In this document: piece after piece, positions 14,377 to 21,146 of the stretch
How the letters are laid out: each line of letters opens with the position of its first letter
How positions within the stretch are numbered: the stretch's first letter is position 1
From: a virus
Length of the DNA stretch: 39,627 nucleotides
Strand: one strand, 5' to 3'
IMG/VR virus record: IMGVR_UViG_3300025646_000117
Span: 1 to 39,627 of that record
Notes under the pieces: model-generated
Databases searched by the model: none
What the model was told of the DNA's origin: nothing
The model's input: only the letters and a program-made list of their open reading frames with translations
Program-made: the position numbers and the translations under genes

Positions 14377-14691
14377 TTGATTTCGACACTTATTGCTGGA
14401 CTTACTTGTGGAATCTCTACTTTCTACGGAATGGGTGATGGATTCCACGGGCAAATCACCGCAAACGGTGAAAGAATGGATGCATATCGTTGGACGGCCG
14501 CACATCCATATCTTCCTATGGGAACTAAACTACGAGTGACTAATCAACGAAATGGTAAGCAAGTTATTGTCCGCATCAATGATAGGGGTCCTTACTCTCA
14601 TGCTGATTTGGACCTTTCCTATTCTGCATTTGCTCATATTGAATCCACATCTAAGGGCAATGCTACTGTTTGCTGGAGAGTAGTCGGTTAA
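14377..14691 (+). CDS. RlpA-like double-psi beta-barrel protein
   Basis: 104 aa from TTG 14377, chosen because GAGGAGG sits 8 nt upstream. Matches the RlpA-like DPBB domain: FHGQITANGERMD, TAAHPYLPMGTKLRVTN, VIVRINDRGPY, DLDLSYSAF. His43 and Asp69 occupy the positions of the catalytic residues of RlpA lytic transglycosylases, which cleave peptidoglycan strands lacking stem peptides (family knowledge). The short N-terminus (ISTLIAGLTCGISTF) may act as a signal. A role in host wall remodelling or lysis is inference. Confidence 0.7.
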   Translation: MISTLIAGLTCGISTFYGMGDGFHGQITANGERMDAYRWTAAHPYLPMGTKLRVTNQRNGKQVIVRINDRGPYSHADLDLSYSAFAHIESTSKGNATVCWRVVG

Positions 14692-14694
14692 GAA

Positions 14695-14739
14695 ACCGTC
14701 ACAAGGGCACTTCACAGATGCCCTTTGATGCCTTATAAT
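14695..14739 (+). promoter_or_regulatory. Box + hairpin + promoter module
   Basis: ACCGTCACA (14695-14703), hairpin GGGCA/TGCCC with loop containing TTCACA (14711-14716), 17 nt, TATAAT (14734-14739). Drives the unit from 14817 through a longer structured leader. Confidence 0.65.
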
Positions 14740-14749
14740 ATACTCACAA

Positions 14750-14793
14750 GGAACCAGGGAACGCCTGTGCGATAAAGAGGCACAAAAGGTTCC
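14750..14793 (+). ncRNA. Structured 5' leader (nested stems)
   Basis: GGAACC (14750-14755) pairs with GGTTCC (14788-14793), enclosing TGTGC (14766-14770) with GCACA (14780-14784). It sits in the roughly 70-nt leader between the promoter at 14695 and ATG 14817, longer than any other leader in the window. A cis-regulatory or processed RNA is inferred. Confidence 0.35.
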
Positions 14794-14816
14794 CACCATA
14801 CACACAGACACCTCTT

Positions 14817-15014
14817 ATGACTATTGTTCATATGACCGAAGGACTTGATAATGAAGACAAACTTCCTCTTCCTACTCACGAAGAACTTTGTGAAATGATG
14901 ATTGAACATTGGGAGAAAGAAATTCGACTGGTTCAGGCAGGATTGGGATTTAGAATTGGTTATCATAAACAAATTGTAAATCAATATAAACAAATTTTAA
15001 AGAAACTGAAATGA
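14817..15014 (+). CDS. Small hypothetical protein
   Basis: 65 aa (ATG 14832 also possible). Contains LPTHEELCEMMIEHWEKEIR, mostly helical with a basic C-terminus. Unrecognised; 4-nt overlap follows. Confidence 0.55.
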   Translation: MTIVHMTEGLDNEDKLPLPTHEELCEMMIEHWEKEIRLVQAGLGFRIGYHKQIVNQYKQILKKLK

Positions 15015-15334
15015 CTGCCTTCACTTACAAAGGATACGGACGCATCTACACCAATCCAGAGCACATTCAAGTTGTAGAGGATATTATAAAATTACTTGAT
15101 GAGTTTGAGTGGAGTTATTATCCAGGAGGACTTGTAGCATCTTGGGACAAGTATCCAAATGTTGAGTATGTTGGTAAGTTTGAACTGAATGAAGAAAAGT
15201 TCAAAGAGTTTTGTAAAAAAGCAGACATTCCTGTTTTTGTCTTTAATGCTTATGATAATGATTATCCTCGTGGTTATGTCAAAACCTTGAATGTAGAAGA
15301 AATCAAAACACTTTCTTATGGAGAACTCCAATGA
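15011..15334 (+). CDS. Small hypothetical protein
   Basis: 107 aa, alpha/beta (NPEHIQVVEDIIKLLDEFEW, EYVGKFELNEEKFKEFCKKA, YPRGYVKTLNVEEIKTL). Looks like a compact folded domain; no family recognised. Coupled by 4-nt overlaps on both sides. Confidence 0.65.
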   Translation: MTAFTYKGYGRIYTNPEHIQVVEDIIKLLDEFEWSYYPGGLVASWDKYPNVEYVGKFELNEEKFKEFCKKADIPVFVFNAYDNDYPRGYVKTLNVEEIKTLSYGELQ

Positions 15335-15546
15335 TTACCGACGAACAAATCCTTGAATATGCTGAAAAGTATCTTGATGTATTTCCAGATGATGTTACAG
15401 CAACCAAAAAACAACTAATTGAGTTTGCCCTCAAAATCCACGAAATGGGTTATAATGAAGGATACGATGAAGGTTGGGAAAGTCGTGCCCAAAGTGAACA
15501 CATGAACTCATCTTATCCAACTGGACTTGTAAAAGACCCACAATGA
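15331..15546 (+). CDS. Small helical hypothetical protein
   Basis: 71 aa. TKKQLIEFALKIHEMGYNEG then YDEGWESRAQSEHMNSSYP. The YNEGYDEG pattern is common in small phage proteins of unknown role. Confidence 0.6.
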   Translation: MITDEQILEYAEKYLDVFPDDVTATKKQLIEFALKIHEMGYNEGYDEGWESRAQSEHMNSSYPTGLVKDPQ

Positions 15547-15707
15547 CTAAATGTTCTTTTGACCCAACAGCAGACATTTATAAGGATGCTCCTATTGGTA
15601 TGTTTCACTGCCCTGAATGTGGTGAAATGGTAGTTGCTGGGCTTCCTCATCCTGATTGGGATGCTTTATTTGATGAATTGGAGGACACTTCTCAAACTGA
15701 CCCCTGA
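15543..15707 (+). CDS. Zinc-ribbon-like mini-protein
   Basis: 54 aa starting ATGACTAA. FHCPECGEMVVAGLPHPDW gives one CxxC plus His, possibly a zinc-binding knuckle with Cys4 or a His as further ligand. Ends directly at the promoter hairpin. Function unknown. Confidence 0.55.
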   Translation: MTKCSFDPTADIYKDAPIGMFHCPECGEMVVAGLPHPDWDALFDELEDTSQTDP

Positions 15708-15739
15708 CCCCTCCACAGGGGCATCAGATGCCCTATAAT
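15708..15739 (+). promoter_or_regulatory. Double-hairpin promoter
   Basis: CCCC-TCCACA-GGGG (15708-15721), with the loop at the -35 position 16 nt before TATAAT (15734-15739). A second perfect hairpin GGGCATC-A-GATGCCC (15719-15733) abuts the -10. The ACTGGCACA box is not recognisable here. Confidence 0.55.
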
Positions 15740-15760
15740 ACTCTCATAAGCAACGAACCA

Positions 15761-15955
15761 ATGAGAAAAGTTCAAGTCATTCCAAAATCTAAAAAAGCAA
15801 AAAACCGTCTTGCTAATAGTATGGATGGTAATCCTATCTGTATTGTAGAACAGGACAAAGGAGATGGTATGCTGTTCTTAGCATCTGAGAACGGCAAATA
15901 CTTCTTCTGGGTGAATACAGAAGATTTCTGGGAATGTGACTGGGAGGTAATCTAA
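15761..15955 (+). CDS. Small hypothetical protein
   Basis: 64 aa from ATG 15761, about 20 nt downstream of the -10; an in-frame ATG at 15728 lies inside the promoter. Basic N-terminus (VQVIPKSKKAKNRLAN) and beta-rich end (LASENGKYFFWVNTEDFWE). Unrecognised. It opens a long coupled operon. Confidence 0.6.
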   Translation: MRKVQVIPKSKKAKNRLANSMDGNPICIVEQDKGDGMLFLASENGKYFFWVNTEDFWECDWEVI

Positions 15956-16224
15956 TGAGATTTCGTGATATTGAGTTCCGTTGGAGCTCTGTCAATAAAA
16001 AGTATGAACTCCTCAAGTGGTATAAAGCAGAGGTGGACGGATGTGAGGAGAGAGAGTATTGTTATGTAATTGCTTTCTTTGATAAAGAAAAAGAGGGTTA
16101 TGATATGAGAACCATAGGTAATCGTTTCTTTGAGGATAAAGATGCTTGGGTTGTTGGTAAGTATGGTTTGGAGTTTTTAAATGCTATCTTTCAAATTGAA
16201 CAAGATGAAGAGGAACTGAAATGA
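15955..16224 (+). CDS. Small hypothetical protein
   Basis: 89 aa, ATG sharing a base with the previous stop (TAATG). Aromatic and charged: FRWSSVNKKYELLKWYKAEV and EREYCYVIAFFDKEKEGYDM. Probably a small beta-rich fold; unrecognised. Confidence 0.6.
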   Translation: MRFRDIEFRWSSVNKKYELLKWYKAEVDGCEEREYCYVIAFFDKEKEGYDMRTIGNRFFEDKDAWVVGKYGLEFLNAIFQIEQDEEELK

Positions 16225-16433
16225 CTAAAACAGAAAGAAAAGTAATGGAAGCATTTTGGAACTCTCACCAACAAGACAGAGCATACTGGCATCGTGATGG
16301 AGTTGCTGCTGCCCTCCGTGAAGTCGTTAATCAACTTGAAAATACCTATGAGATAAAAACTGGAATTCATAGAACTGGTATGATTTTTTGTGCTGATGTG
16401 TTAAAATTGTGTGAGGAACTGGAGGCACAATGA
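16221..16433 (+). CDS. Paralogue family A (AALREV...EELEA) small protein
   Basis: 70 aa starting ATGACTAA. Core VAAALREVVNQLEN and end DVLKLCEELEAQ are shared with the genes at 20552 and 20761, so this is one of three diverged copies of a small helical protein. Function unknown. Confidence 0.65.
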   Translation: MTKTERKVMEAFWNSHQQDRAYWHRDGVAAALREVVNQLENTYEIKTGIHRTGMIFCADVLKLCEELEAQ

Positions 16434-16675
16434 CTAAACACTATATTTGTTGCTATAATGAAAAAAGAGAACTGGAACACTTTGAAGTTCCCAAATCAAT
16501 CTCTGTGTATATTCGTCAGTTAGAATGTGAAATCAAATATAAACGGGGTGGAGTTCAAAAACTTTATCCTGATAGATTTGGAGGAAACTATAATATAGAA
16601 GATTGGGGTGGAAACACTCCAATCGTGCCTGATGAGACGATGGAAGAACTTTTGAAGAATGGAGTAAGAGAATGA
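16430..16675 (+). CDS. Small hypothetical protein
   Basis: 81 aa starting ATGACTAA. HYICCYNEKRELEHFEVPK then a Gly/Asn-rich central loop and EETMEELLKNG-like helix at the end. Unrecognised. Confidence 0.6.
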   Translation: MTKHYICCYNEKRELEHFEVPKSISVYIRQLECEIKYKRGGVQKLYPDRFGGNYNIEDWGGNTPIVPDETMEELLKNGVRE

Positions 16676-16926
16676 AACTCACACGAATTATATTTGATAA
16701 GTGGAAAATCTGGATGACCCTTCCAGATAGAACCCTAATGTGGGCACTCAAAAGTAAAGAAAACTTGGGGTTTTATGATTGGTATACTATGGACTTCTGG
16801 TATTGTCTCAATCACGATTGGTATAAAATGAATAACAAAATGTATGCCTATACTGGTTGTGAAGACCCCTACACAGAGCCCAGAGATTTTGATGATTATG
16901 AAGAGTATTGGAGGGAACAAAAATGA
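16672..16926 (+). CDS. Small aromatic-rich protein, possible paralogue of the 28382 gene
   Basis: 84 aa. Very rich in Trp/Tyr/Asp: WYTMDFWYCLNHDWYKMNNK. That stretch resembles DYHIWKSFWSSLNGGWHDMN in the gene at 28382, suggesting a shared domain. Function unknown. Confidence 0.6.
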   Translation: MKLTRIIFDKWKIWMTLPDRTLMWALKSKENLGFYDWYTMDFWYCLNHDWYKMNNKMYAYTGCEDPYTEPRDFDDYEEYWREQK

Positions 16927-17186
16927 AAGTTTATTCACTATACGATAAAGACCAAACATTTCTGGGAGCATTTCCTTCCAGAGATATGTGTGTATTTTAT
17001 GCGAAGGTTCTACATCCTAATGCCGATGGCTGGGACTATGATATTCTTGAAGAGTATTTGGTTAAATCTCCAATTTATAGTTCTCCTTATACTACTCTCA
17101 CTCCTCAACAAACAACTCCTGGTGTTCCTGGTATTACTCTTATGCCTGGAACACCACAAATCAATAATAGTGTGAGGGCAGAATGA
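16923..17186 (+). CDS. Paralogue family B (MKVYSLY) protein
   Basis: 87 aa from ATG 16923. N-terminus KVYSLYDKDQTFLGAFPS and the Pro/Thr-rich tail after YSSPYTTLTP match the gene at 21497; the two proteins are clear paralogues. The tail looks disordered. Function unknown. Confidence 0.65.
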   Translation: MKVYSLYDKDQTFLGAFPSRDMCVFYAKVLHPNADGWDYDILEEYLVKSPIYSSPYTTLTPQQTTPGVPGITLMPGTPQINNSVRAE

Positions 17187-17599
17187 TTACTGAAAAAGAC
17201 CTTGAATGTGAAATGGAAGAACTACGACTTGAAATCAAAGACAACGCAGAACGAATAGACAAACTCTGTAATCTTCTAAAACGAAACAACGAAAAACTAC
17301 GAACTCTCAAAGGAATGACTAATCAAACACCTTGTAATCATCGCACTCCTCCAAAATATAATGTTGAGTATTTGGACGATAAAATGGTGATTGTGAATGG
17401 AATTCAGTATCAACGAGTAGAAGAACAAAAACCACAAACACTTTTTGATGCTCTTTTAGATGATTTTGATTGGGAAGAACGTGAAACTATTTGTCGTATT
17501 GTAAGAGGTTGGTTAATTGACCACACAGTAATTGAAACAGAAGATGCTGAAAGGGTTACATTTACTATTCACAAAGAACAATTGCAAACACCAAAATGA
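17183..17599 (+). CDS. Modular protein with coiled coil and RVEE-KPQTL module (family C)
   Basis: 138 aa. Residues 1-45 are a charged coiled coil (EKDLECEMEELRLEIKDNAE). Then come YNVEYLDDKMVIVNGIQYQR and VEEQKPQTLFDALLDDFDW, a module shared with the 26062 gene (YKRVEEPKP, EPKPQTLYNRL). IVRGWLIDHTV parallels the VEDWLPEE element of the other members. Function unknown; looks assembled from exchangeable parts. Confidence 0.65.
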   Translation: MITEKDLECEMEELRLEIKDNAERIDKLCNLLKRNNEKLRTLKGMTNQTPCNHRTPPKYNVEYLDDKMVIVNGIQYQRVEEQKPQTLFDALLDDFDWEERETICRIVRGWLIDHTVIETEDAERVTFTIHKEQLQTPK

Positions 17600-17871
17600 C
17601 CAAAAAGAAACTAACCGATGCCGAAAAACTTGTAAATGACCTAACTCCTTATGTGGTTCAACCTGAAAGTGGAACAGCAGAGTTTGTTATTCATCACATC
17701 CTTCAATATCTTATTGATAATTTTTATGAGTTTCCTCAACTTCAAGATGAAGATGAGTTTTATGAGAAACTTTATGGAAGTCACGGAAAGATTGAAGTTG
17801 AAATACTTGAAAATTTGATTACACAACTTCAAACTATGGAAACTGAAAAGAAAGAACAATTTGAGGACTAA
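17596..17871 (+). CDS. Small acidic helical protein
   Basis: 91 aa starting ATGACC. LTDAEKLVNDLTPYVVQPES then FVIHHILQYLIDNFYEF and KIEVEILENLITQLQTMETE. All-helical, acidic; unrecognised. Confidence 0.6.
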   Translation: MTKKKLTDAEKLVNDLTPYVVQPESGTAEFVIHHILQYLIDNFYEFPQLQDEDEFYEKLYGSHGKIEVEILENLITQLQTMETEKKEQFED

Positions 17872-17873
17872 AA

Positions 17874-17903
17874 ATGACTGAAGAAAATGAAAATTCAAAT
17901 TGA
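17874..17903 (+). other. Nine-codon mini-ORF (possible remnant gene start)
   Basis: ATGACTGAAGAAAATG... ends after nine codons (MTEENENSN) and overlaps the start of the next gene. It has the same opening as many neighbours (ATGACTGA), notably the gene at 18300, so it may be a leftover gene start or a leader peptide for 17887. Confidence 0.3.
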
Positions 17904-18303
17904 ACAATCCCCCACAGGAACTGGAGAGTTTCGTTGGGCATTAGAAACAGGACCAGAGCATATTGATGTGTATTCTGGAACTGCTGATACTCTTGGTGAA
18001 TGTTTCCAAGAGATTATAAGAATGGATACACTTAACGCACTTGATTATCGTGAGGCAACTGAAAAGGATAATCCAAACCTTGAAAAAATTATTGATAAAA
18101 TGGTAGAGGAACGCAAAGCACAAAAACTCTGGAATATTCTTATAAGATATGGTTATGCTGATGATGTTGATGAGATTTTAGATTTGGTAGAGAAATGGTT
18201 GCCCGAACCACAATCTGCTGCTAGTTCCCAAAATGTGAATACTGAACTACTGGTAGAGGGGTTCAACGATTGTGTGCGAAAAATGAAGGAAATGTTGCGA
18301 TGA
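17887..18303 (+). CDS. Modular protein with WLPE...NDCVRKMKEMLR C-terminus (family C)
   Basis: 138 aa. N-terminal beta-rich part (KIQIEQSPTGTGEFRWALET), then a helix DKMVEERKAQKLWNILIRYG. The C-terminus VDEILDLVEKWLPEP, then EGFNDCVRKMKEMLR, is shared with the end of the 26062 gene. The C-terminal module is therefore joined to different N-terminal parts in different genes. Role unknown. Confidence 0.65.
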   Translation: MKIQIEQSPTGTGEFRWALETGPEHIDVYSGTADTLGECFQEIIRMDTLNALDYREATEKDNPNLEKIIDKMVEERKAQKLWNILIRYGYADDVDEILDLVEKWLPEPQSAASSQNVNTELLVEGFNDCVRKMKEMLR

Positions 18304-18455
18304 CTGAAGAACAAATCAAAATGCTCCGTCGTCTCATTCAGGATGAGATTGTATGTGCCCAGATTGACGGTATGGAACACGGGCAATGGGGTTGGGCAGA
18401 GAAATCCTTGGATATAGGTTGGAAACAGTTTCAGGGGAGTTTTAAAAATGAGTGA
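18300..18455 (+). CDS. Small hypothetical protein
   Basis: 51 aa starting ATGACTGA at the 4-nt overlap. TEEQIKMLRRLIQDEIVCAQ then GQWGWAEKSLDIGWKQFQG; helical. Unrecognised. Confidence 0.6.
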   Translation: MTEEQIKMLRRLIQDEIVCAQIDGMEHGQWGWAEKSLDIGWKQFQGSFKNE

Positions 18456-18969
18456 TGAAATGCCTTGGGTTCTTGGACTTACTGATAAGGAAGTAGAAGA
18501 ACTCCGCAACAAAAAACACACCCTTACTCAATACGGCAAACAAAAACTAAACGAAATGATGAACCGAATTCCAGACAACGATGAGATTGAGGACATTATG
18601 AACATCACTCTCACAGAAGAAAAGAAAGCAGAACTTGATGAAATGAGGAACTCTCCTGCTTATCCTGACGAAATGTTTGAAGAAGCAGAACGTCGTGAGA
18701 AAAGTAATCGTGTTCTTCAACGATATAATGATTACTATAATTTGGAATGTTCTGGTCTTCCTCACGGCACACCTATCACACCAGAGCATCAACAAGCACT
18801 TGCTTTAGATTGTATGGTTGCTGCTATTCGTTGTGAGTATATGAACCAGGAGTTTGACCGGGTTCCTGTTTCTGATATTGAGGATTTGATTGAAGCATTG
18901 TATCAACAAGGTAAAGATTACCTTAAACGAGTGCAAGAATTCAAAGATAGTGCTGATGGAGTAGCATAA
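18448..18969 (+). CDS. Acidic helical hypothetical protein
   Basis: 173 aa, one of the largest in this train. Mostly helical and acidic (LTDKEVEELRNKKHTLTQYG, EKKAELDEMRNSPAYPDEMF), ending in LIEALYQQGKDYLKRVQEF. No motif of a known family seen. 8-nt overlap with the preceding gene. Confidence 0.65.
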   Translation: MSDEMPWVLGLTDKEVEELRNKKHTLTQYGKQKLNEMMNRIPDNDEIEDIMNITLTEEKKAELDEMRNSPAYPDEMFEEAERREKSNRVLQRYNDYYNLECSGLPHGTPITPEHQQALALDCMVAAIRCEYMNQEFDRVPVSDIEDLIEALYQQGKDYLKRVQEFKDSADGVA

Positions 18970-19151
18970 TGACACGATTTATCAAAAATCCAGATGAGAT
19001 TGTTTTGGAAGATGTGAAGATGGTACACTATGAAACTATGGAAGAAGGTCGTGCTGTATGGTTGGGTATCTATCTCAACAATGGTAAGATGTATCACCTA
19101 AACATTGGTGGGGATAACCTTTATGTAAACTACAGTGATGAGACCACTTGA
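18969..19151 (+). CDS. Paralogue family D (FIKNPDEIVLEDVKMVHYET), copy 1
   Basis: 60 aa. The first 23 residues are nearly identical to those of the gene at 19629; after that the two diverge completely (here VWLGIYLNNGKMYHLNIGG). It is the last gene before the promoter module at 19155. Confidence 0.65.
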   Translation: MTRFIKNPDEIVLEDVKMVHYETMEEGRAVWLGIYLNNGKMYHLNIGGDNLYVNYSDETT

Positions 19152-19154
19152 CGA

Positions 19155-19198
19155 ACTGGCACAAGGGGTTCCCAGAGTGCCTTCTGATGCCTTATAAT
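19155..19198 (+). promoter_or_regulatory. Box + hairpin + TATAAT module with weak -35
   Basis: ACTGGCACA (19155-19163), GGCAC/GTGCC hairpin, TATAAT (19193-19198) 29 nt after the box. The -35 position reads TCCCAG, a poor match to TTGACA, so activity may depend on the box. Confidence 0.55.
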
Positions 19199-19225
19199 AC
19201 TATCATACACAAAGGAAAACCTGAA

Positions 19226-19414
19226 ATGACGACTATTCCTGAACAATACAATCAACTTCTTGAAACCATCGCAAAGAAATGGTTTGATATTGAAACTCTT
19301 GAAACCCGTGGAAGTGATGGTTTGGATTTTTATGATGTTTCTGTTTTTTGTATGAAATCGGCACTTGATGAGGCATTCAGGGCAGGTATGGAAGTTGGTA
19401 TTGTAGTAAAATGA
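19226..19414 (+). CDS. DUF6900-like small protein
   Basis: 62 aa from ATG 19226; the longer open frame upstream crosses the promoter. LLETIAKKWFDIETLETRGS then LDFYDVSVFCMKSALDEAF matches my recollection of the DUF6900 domain (phage/bacterial, function unknown: LETIAxxxLxIETLETRxSDxLDFxDVAV). Family name from memory. Confidence 0.6.
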   Translation: MTTIPEQYNQLLETIAKKWFDIETLETRGSDGLDFYDVSVFCMKSALDEAFRAGMEVGIVVK

Positions 19415-19632
19415 AAAAACTCTGTAAGGATTGTAAATGGTATCGTAAAGACTATCTTTCTCATCTATTTGGAATGGGATACCGACACGATACTTGTGCC
19501 TCTCCAAATACTTCTGAAAACCTTGTAACTGGTAATGAGCAAAGATTTTGTGATATGCTCCGTGCTAAATGTTGGGAATCACTTGATTACTCTTGTGGAC
19601 CAGAAGGAAAGTTTTGGGAGGCAAAGAAATGA
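19411..19632 (+). CDS. Cys-rich small protein (CxxC-type)
   Basis: 73 aa with seven Cys: KKLCKDCKWY, HDTCASP, QRFCDML, AKCWE, YSCGPEGKFWE. The spacing CKDCKWY...C.P...C...CGxxGKxW is typical of a widespread small phage/bacterial family thought to bind zinc. Role unknown. Confidence 0.65.
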   Translation: MKKLCKDCKWYRKDYLSHLFGMGYRHDTCASPNTSENLVTGNEQRFCDMLRAKCWESLDYSCGPEGKFWEAKK

Positions 19633-19793
19633 GTAAGTTCATTAAAAACCCAGATGAGATTGTTCTGGAAGATGTGAAGATGGTTCACTATGAAACTAAA
19701 GAGGAAGCACAAGAAAAATGGGGGGAAATATCAAAACAAAAGTATAGATATGACTGGTATGAGATTGTTGATTTGAGGGAGTGGATGGAATGA
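19629..19793 (+). CDS. Paralogue family D, copy 2 with different C-terminus
   Basis: 54 aa. Begins MSKFIKNPDEIVLEDVKMVH, as in copy 1 (18969), then switches to an unrelated end (KYRYDWYEIVDLREWME). A clear example of a shared 5' part fused to a new 3' part. Confidence 0.65.
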   Translation: MSKFIKNPDEIVLEDVKMVHYETKEEAQEKWGEISKQKYRYDWYEIVDLREWME

Positions 19794-20008
19794 CTGAATT
19801 CAATAAAAACTCACTGGAACTGTATATTCTCAAGAAATATGCTGGAAAAATAGACCCTCGTATAATCAAAGATTTCATCGGTCATTTTCAAGAGTGGTTG
19901 CCTTCAGTAGAAAAGGGAACTACACAAGAAGAAAAAATGTATTATTCTGGATATAATGCTTACAAGGGAGAAATCCTTGAAAATCTATGGTGGAAGAAGA
20001 ATGACTGA
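19790..20008 (+). CDS. Small protein with WLP element
   Basis: 72 aa starting ATGACTGA. FIGHFQEWLPSVEKGTTQEE then YYSGYNAYKGEILENLWW; the EWLP position recalls family C (VEKWLPEP, VEDWLPEE). Overlaps the next gene by 8 nt (the whole ATGACTGA). Confidence 0.6.
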   Translation: MTEFNKNSLELYILKKYAGKIDPRIIKDFIGHFQEWLPSVEKGTTQEEKMYYSGYNAYKGEILENLWWKKND

Positions 20009-20138
20009 CACTCCAACTGATGAACAACTTGATGAACTTTGGGATGAGATTGGAGGGTATTACAATCTTTATCCAGAAGTTAGAAAAACTATTCGTGAAG
20101 CACTCAATCGTTGGGGAAATATGAGGAATGAAGAATGA
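20001..20138 (+). CDS. Small acidic protein; full-length partner of the truncated copy at 20505
   Basis: 45 aa: MTDTPTDEQLDELWDEIGGY, then PEVRKTIREALNRWGN. Its first 40 nt plus 5 upstream nt are duplicated exactly at 20500-20544. Function unknown. Confidence 0.6.
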   Translation: MTDTPTDEQLDELWDEIGGYYNLYPEVRKTIREALNRWGNMRNEE

Positions 20139-20320
20139 CTGAATTCTATGTGATTATGTTGAAGAGGCAGGATGGTAAGGTCTATGCTGATTTACATAAG
20201 ACCAATCAGCACATTTACCTTACAATAGAAGATGCTGAAGACGAATTCAATAAGTCAGAACATTATAAACAATACTACCACATCGTAAAACTTATTGCTT
20301 CTTTGGAGAATGAAGAATGA
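20135..20320 (+). CDS. Small hypothetical protein
   Basis: 61 aa starting ATGACTGA. EFYVIMLKRQDGKVYADLHK, then YLTIEDAEDEFNKSEHYKQY: beta-beta-alpha pattern. The next gene (20317) has a similar layout, possibly a distant tandem copy. Confidence 0.6.
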   Translation: MTEFYVIMLKRQDGKVYADLHKTNQHIYLTIEDAEDEFNKSEHYKQYYHIVKLIASLENEE

Positions 20321-20508
20321 AAATCTATCTGGTTATTCAAGATGAGGACTACGGTTCTCACTATGATATAGGTGAAATTCACAAGGCATTCAAATCAAAA
20401 GAAAAAGCAGAAGAATTAGCAAAAAAAATGCTTGAAGATTATGAGTGGTTGCCTTATGAAGAACCTTTTGACATCATTTATGTTATTGAAATGGAGATGG
20501 AAGAATGA
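20317..20508 (+). CDS. Small hypothetical protein
   Basis: 63 aa. MKIYLVIQDEDYGSHYDIGE, then AFKSKEKAEELAKKMLEDYE and FDIIYVIEMEMEE: a beta-beta-alpha-beta layout found in many small phage proteins that track an input/output display strand. No function known. Confidence 0.6.
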   Translation: MKIYLVIQDEDYGSHYDIGEIHKAFKSKEKAEELAKKMLEDYEWLPYEEPFDIIYVIEMEMEE

Positions 20509-20555
20509 CTGACACTCCAACTGATGAACAACTTGATGAACTTTTAGAACTATGA
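20505..20555 (+). pseudogene. Truncated second copy of the 20001 gene start
   Basis: The 45 nt at 20500-20544 repeat 19996-20040 exactly, then the frame stops after 16 codons (MTDTPTDEQLDELLEL). Its stop overlaps the start of 20552. Either a fragment left by recombination or a very short coupling peptide. Confidence 0.6.
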
Positions 20556-20764
20556 CTACCAGAGCACAACAAATCGTAGATGCTACGATGGAACTTACAC
20601 TACGACCACAACAAGGAGACAGAGCAAAGGTGATTGCTGCTGCTATTCGTGAGATTGCGAATGAACATCAATACTATCAGTTTTGTGAAGAAGAAGGTGT
20701 AGAAGATATGGTAGTTGATGCTCGGCTGCTTTATGAACTTGCTGATGAACTGGAGGCACTATGA
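20552..20764 (+). CDS. Paralogue family A small protein
   Basis: 70 aa. RAKVIAAAIREIANEHQYYQ and LLYELADELEAL mark it as a relative of 16221 and 20761. Acidic and helical. The adjacent copy (20761) suggests tandem duplication. Confidence 0.65.
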   Translation: MTTRAQQIVDATMELTLRPQQGDRAKVIAAAIREIANEHQYYQFCEEEGVEDMVVDARLLYELADELEAL

Positions 20765-20982
20765 AAGAACAAACACAAGCAGTCGCAGATGCTATTGAAG
20801 AAGTAAGATGGGACTGGGGGAATATGGAACAATCACATCCACATACAATTGTGGTTGCTGCTCTCCGTGAAGTCATCAACCAACTCCAATATGATAATAC
20901 TGATTGGGATACACCTGATGATCATATGATTATAGATGTAAAAGACATTTTGAAACTTATTGAGGAACTGGAGGCACTATGA
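20761..20982 (+). CDS. Paralogue family A small protein
   Basis: 73 aa. HTIVVAALREVINQLQYDN and DVKDILKLIEELEAL; closest to 16221 in this window. Tandem with 20552, joined by a 4-nt overlap. Function unknown. Confidence 0.65.
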   Translation: MKEQTQAVADAIEEVRWDWGNMEQSHPHTIVVAALREVINQLQYDNTDWDTPDDHMIIDVKDILKLIEELEAL

Positions 20983-21146
20983 AACTCTACCGATACAAAA
21001 AAGACGGACACCTTTATACTCTTTACGAACAAAAGATGCCCTATTATAATCTTGTAGCAGTTCCTTATTTTCCCAATCAAGGTATTCTTGCTAAAAGTAA
21101 GAGGAATATTTCTATGGATGATTTTGTGGTGGTTGCTGAACGATGA
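20979..21146 (+). CDS. Small hypothetical protein
   Basis: 55 aa. MKLYRYKKDGHLYTLYEQKM, then YYNLVAVPYFPNQGILAKSK: basic, beta-rich. This layout (short YxYKKDGKLYTLY hairpin) is typical of small cyanophage proteins; function unknown. Confidence 0.6.
   Translation: MKLYRYKKDGHLYTLYEQKMPYYNLVAVPYFPNQGILAKSKRNISMDDFVVVAER

Noticed and set aside
19148-19225. N-terminal extension of the 19226 gene (TNWHKGFPECLL)
   Set aside because: It is translated from the box, hairpin and -10 of the promoter; the natural ATG at 19226 follows the predicted transcript start.
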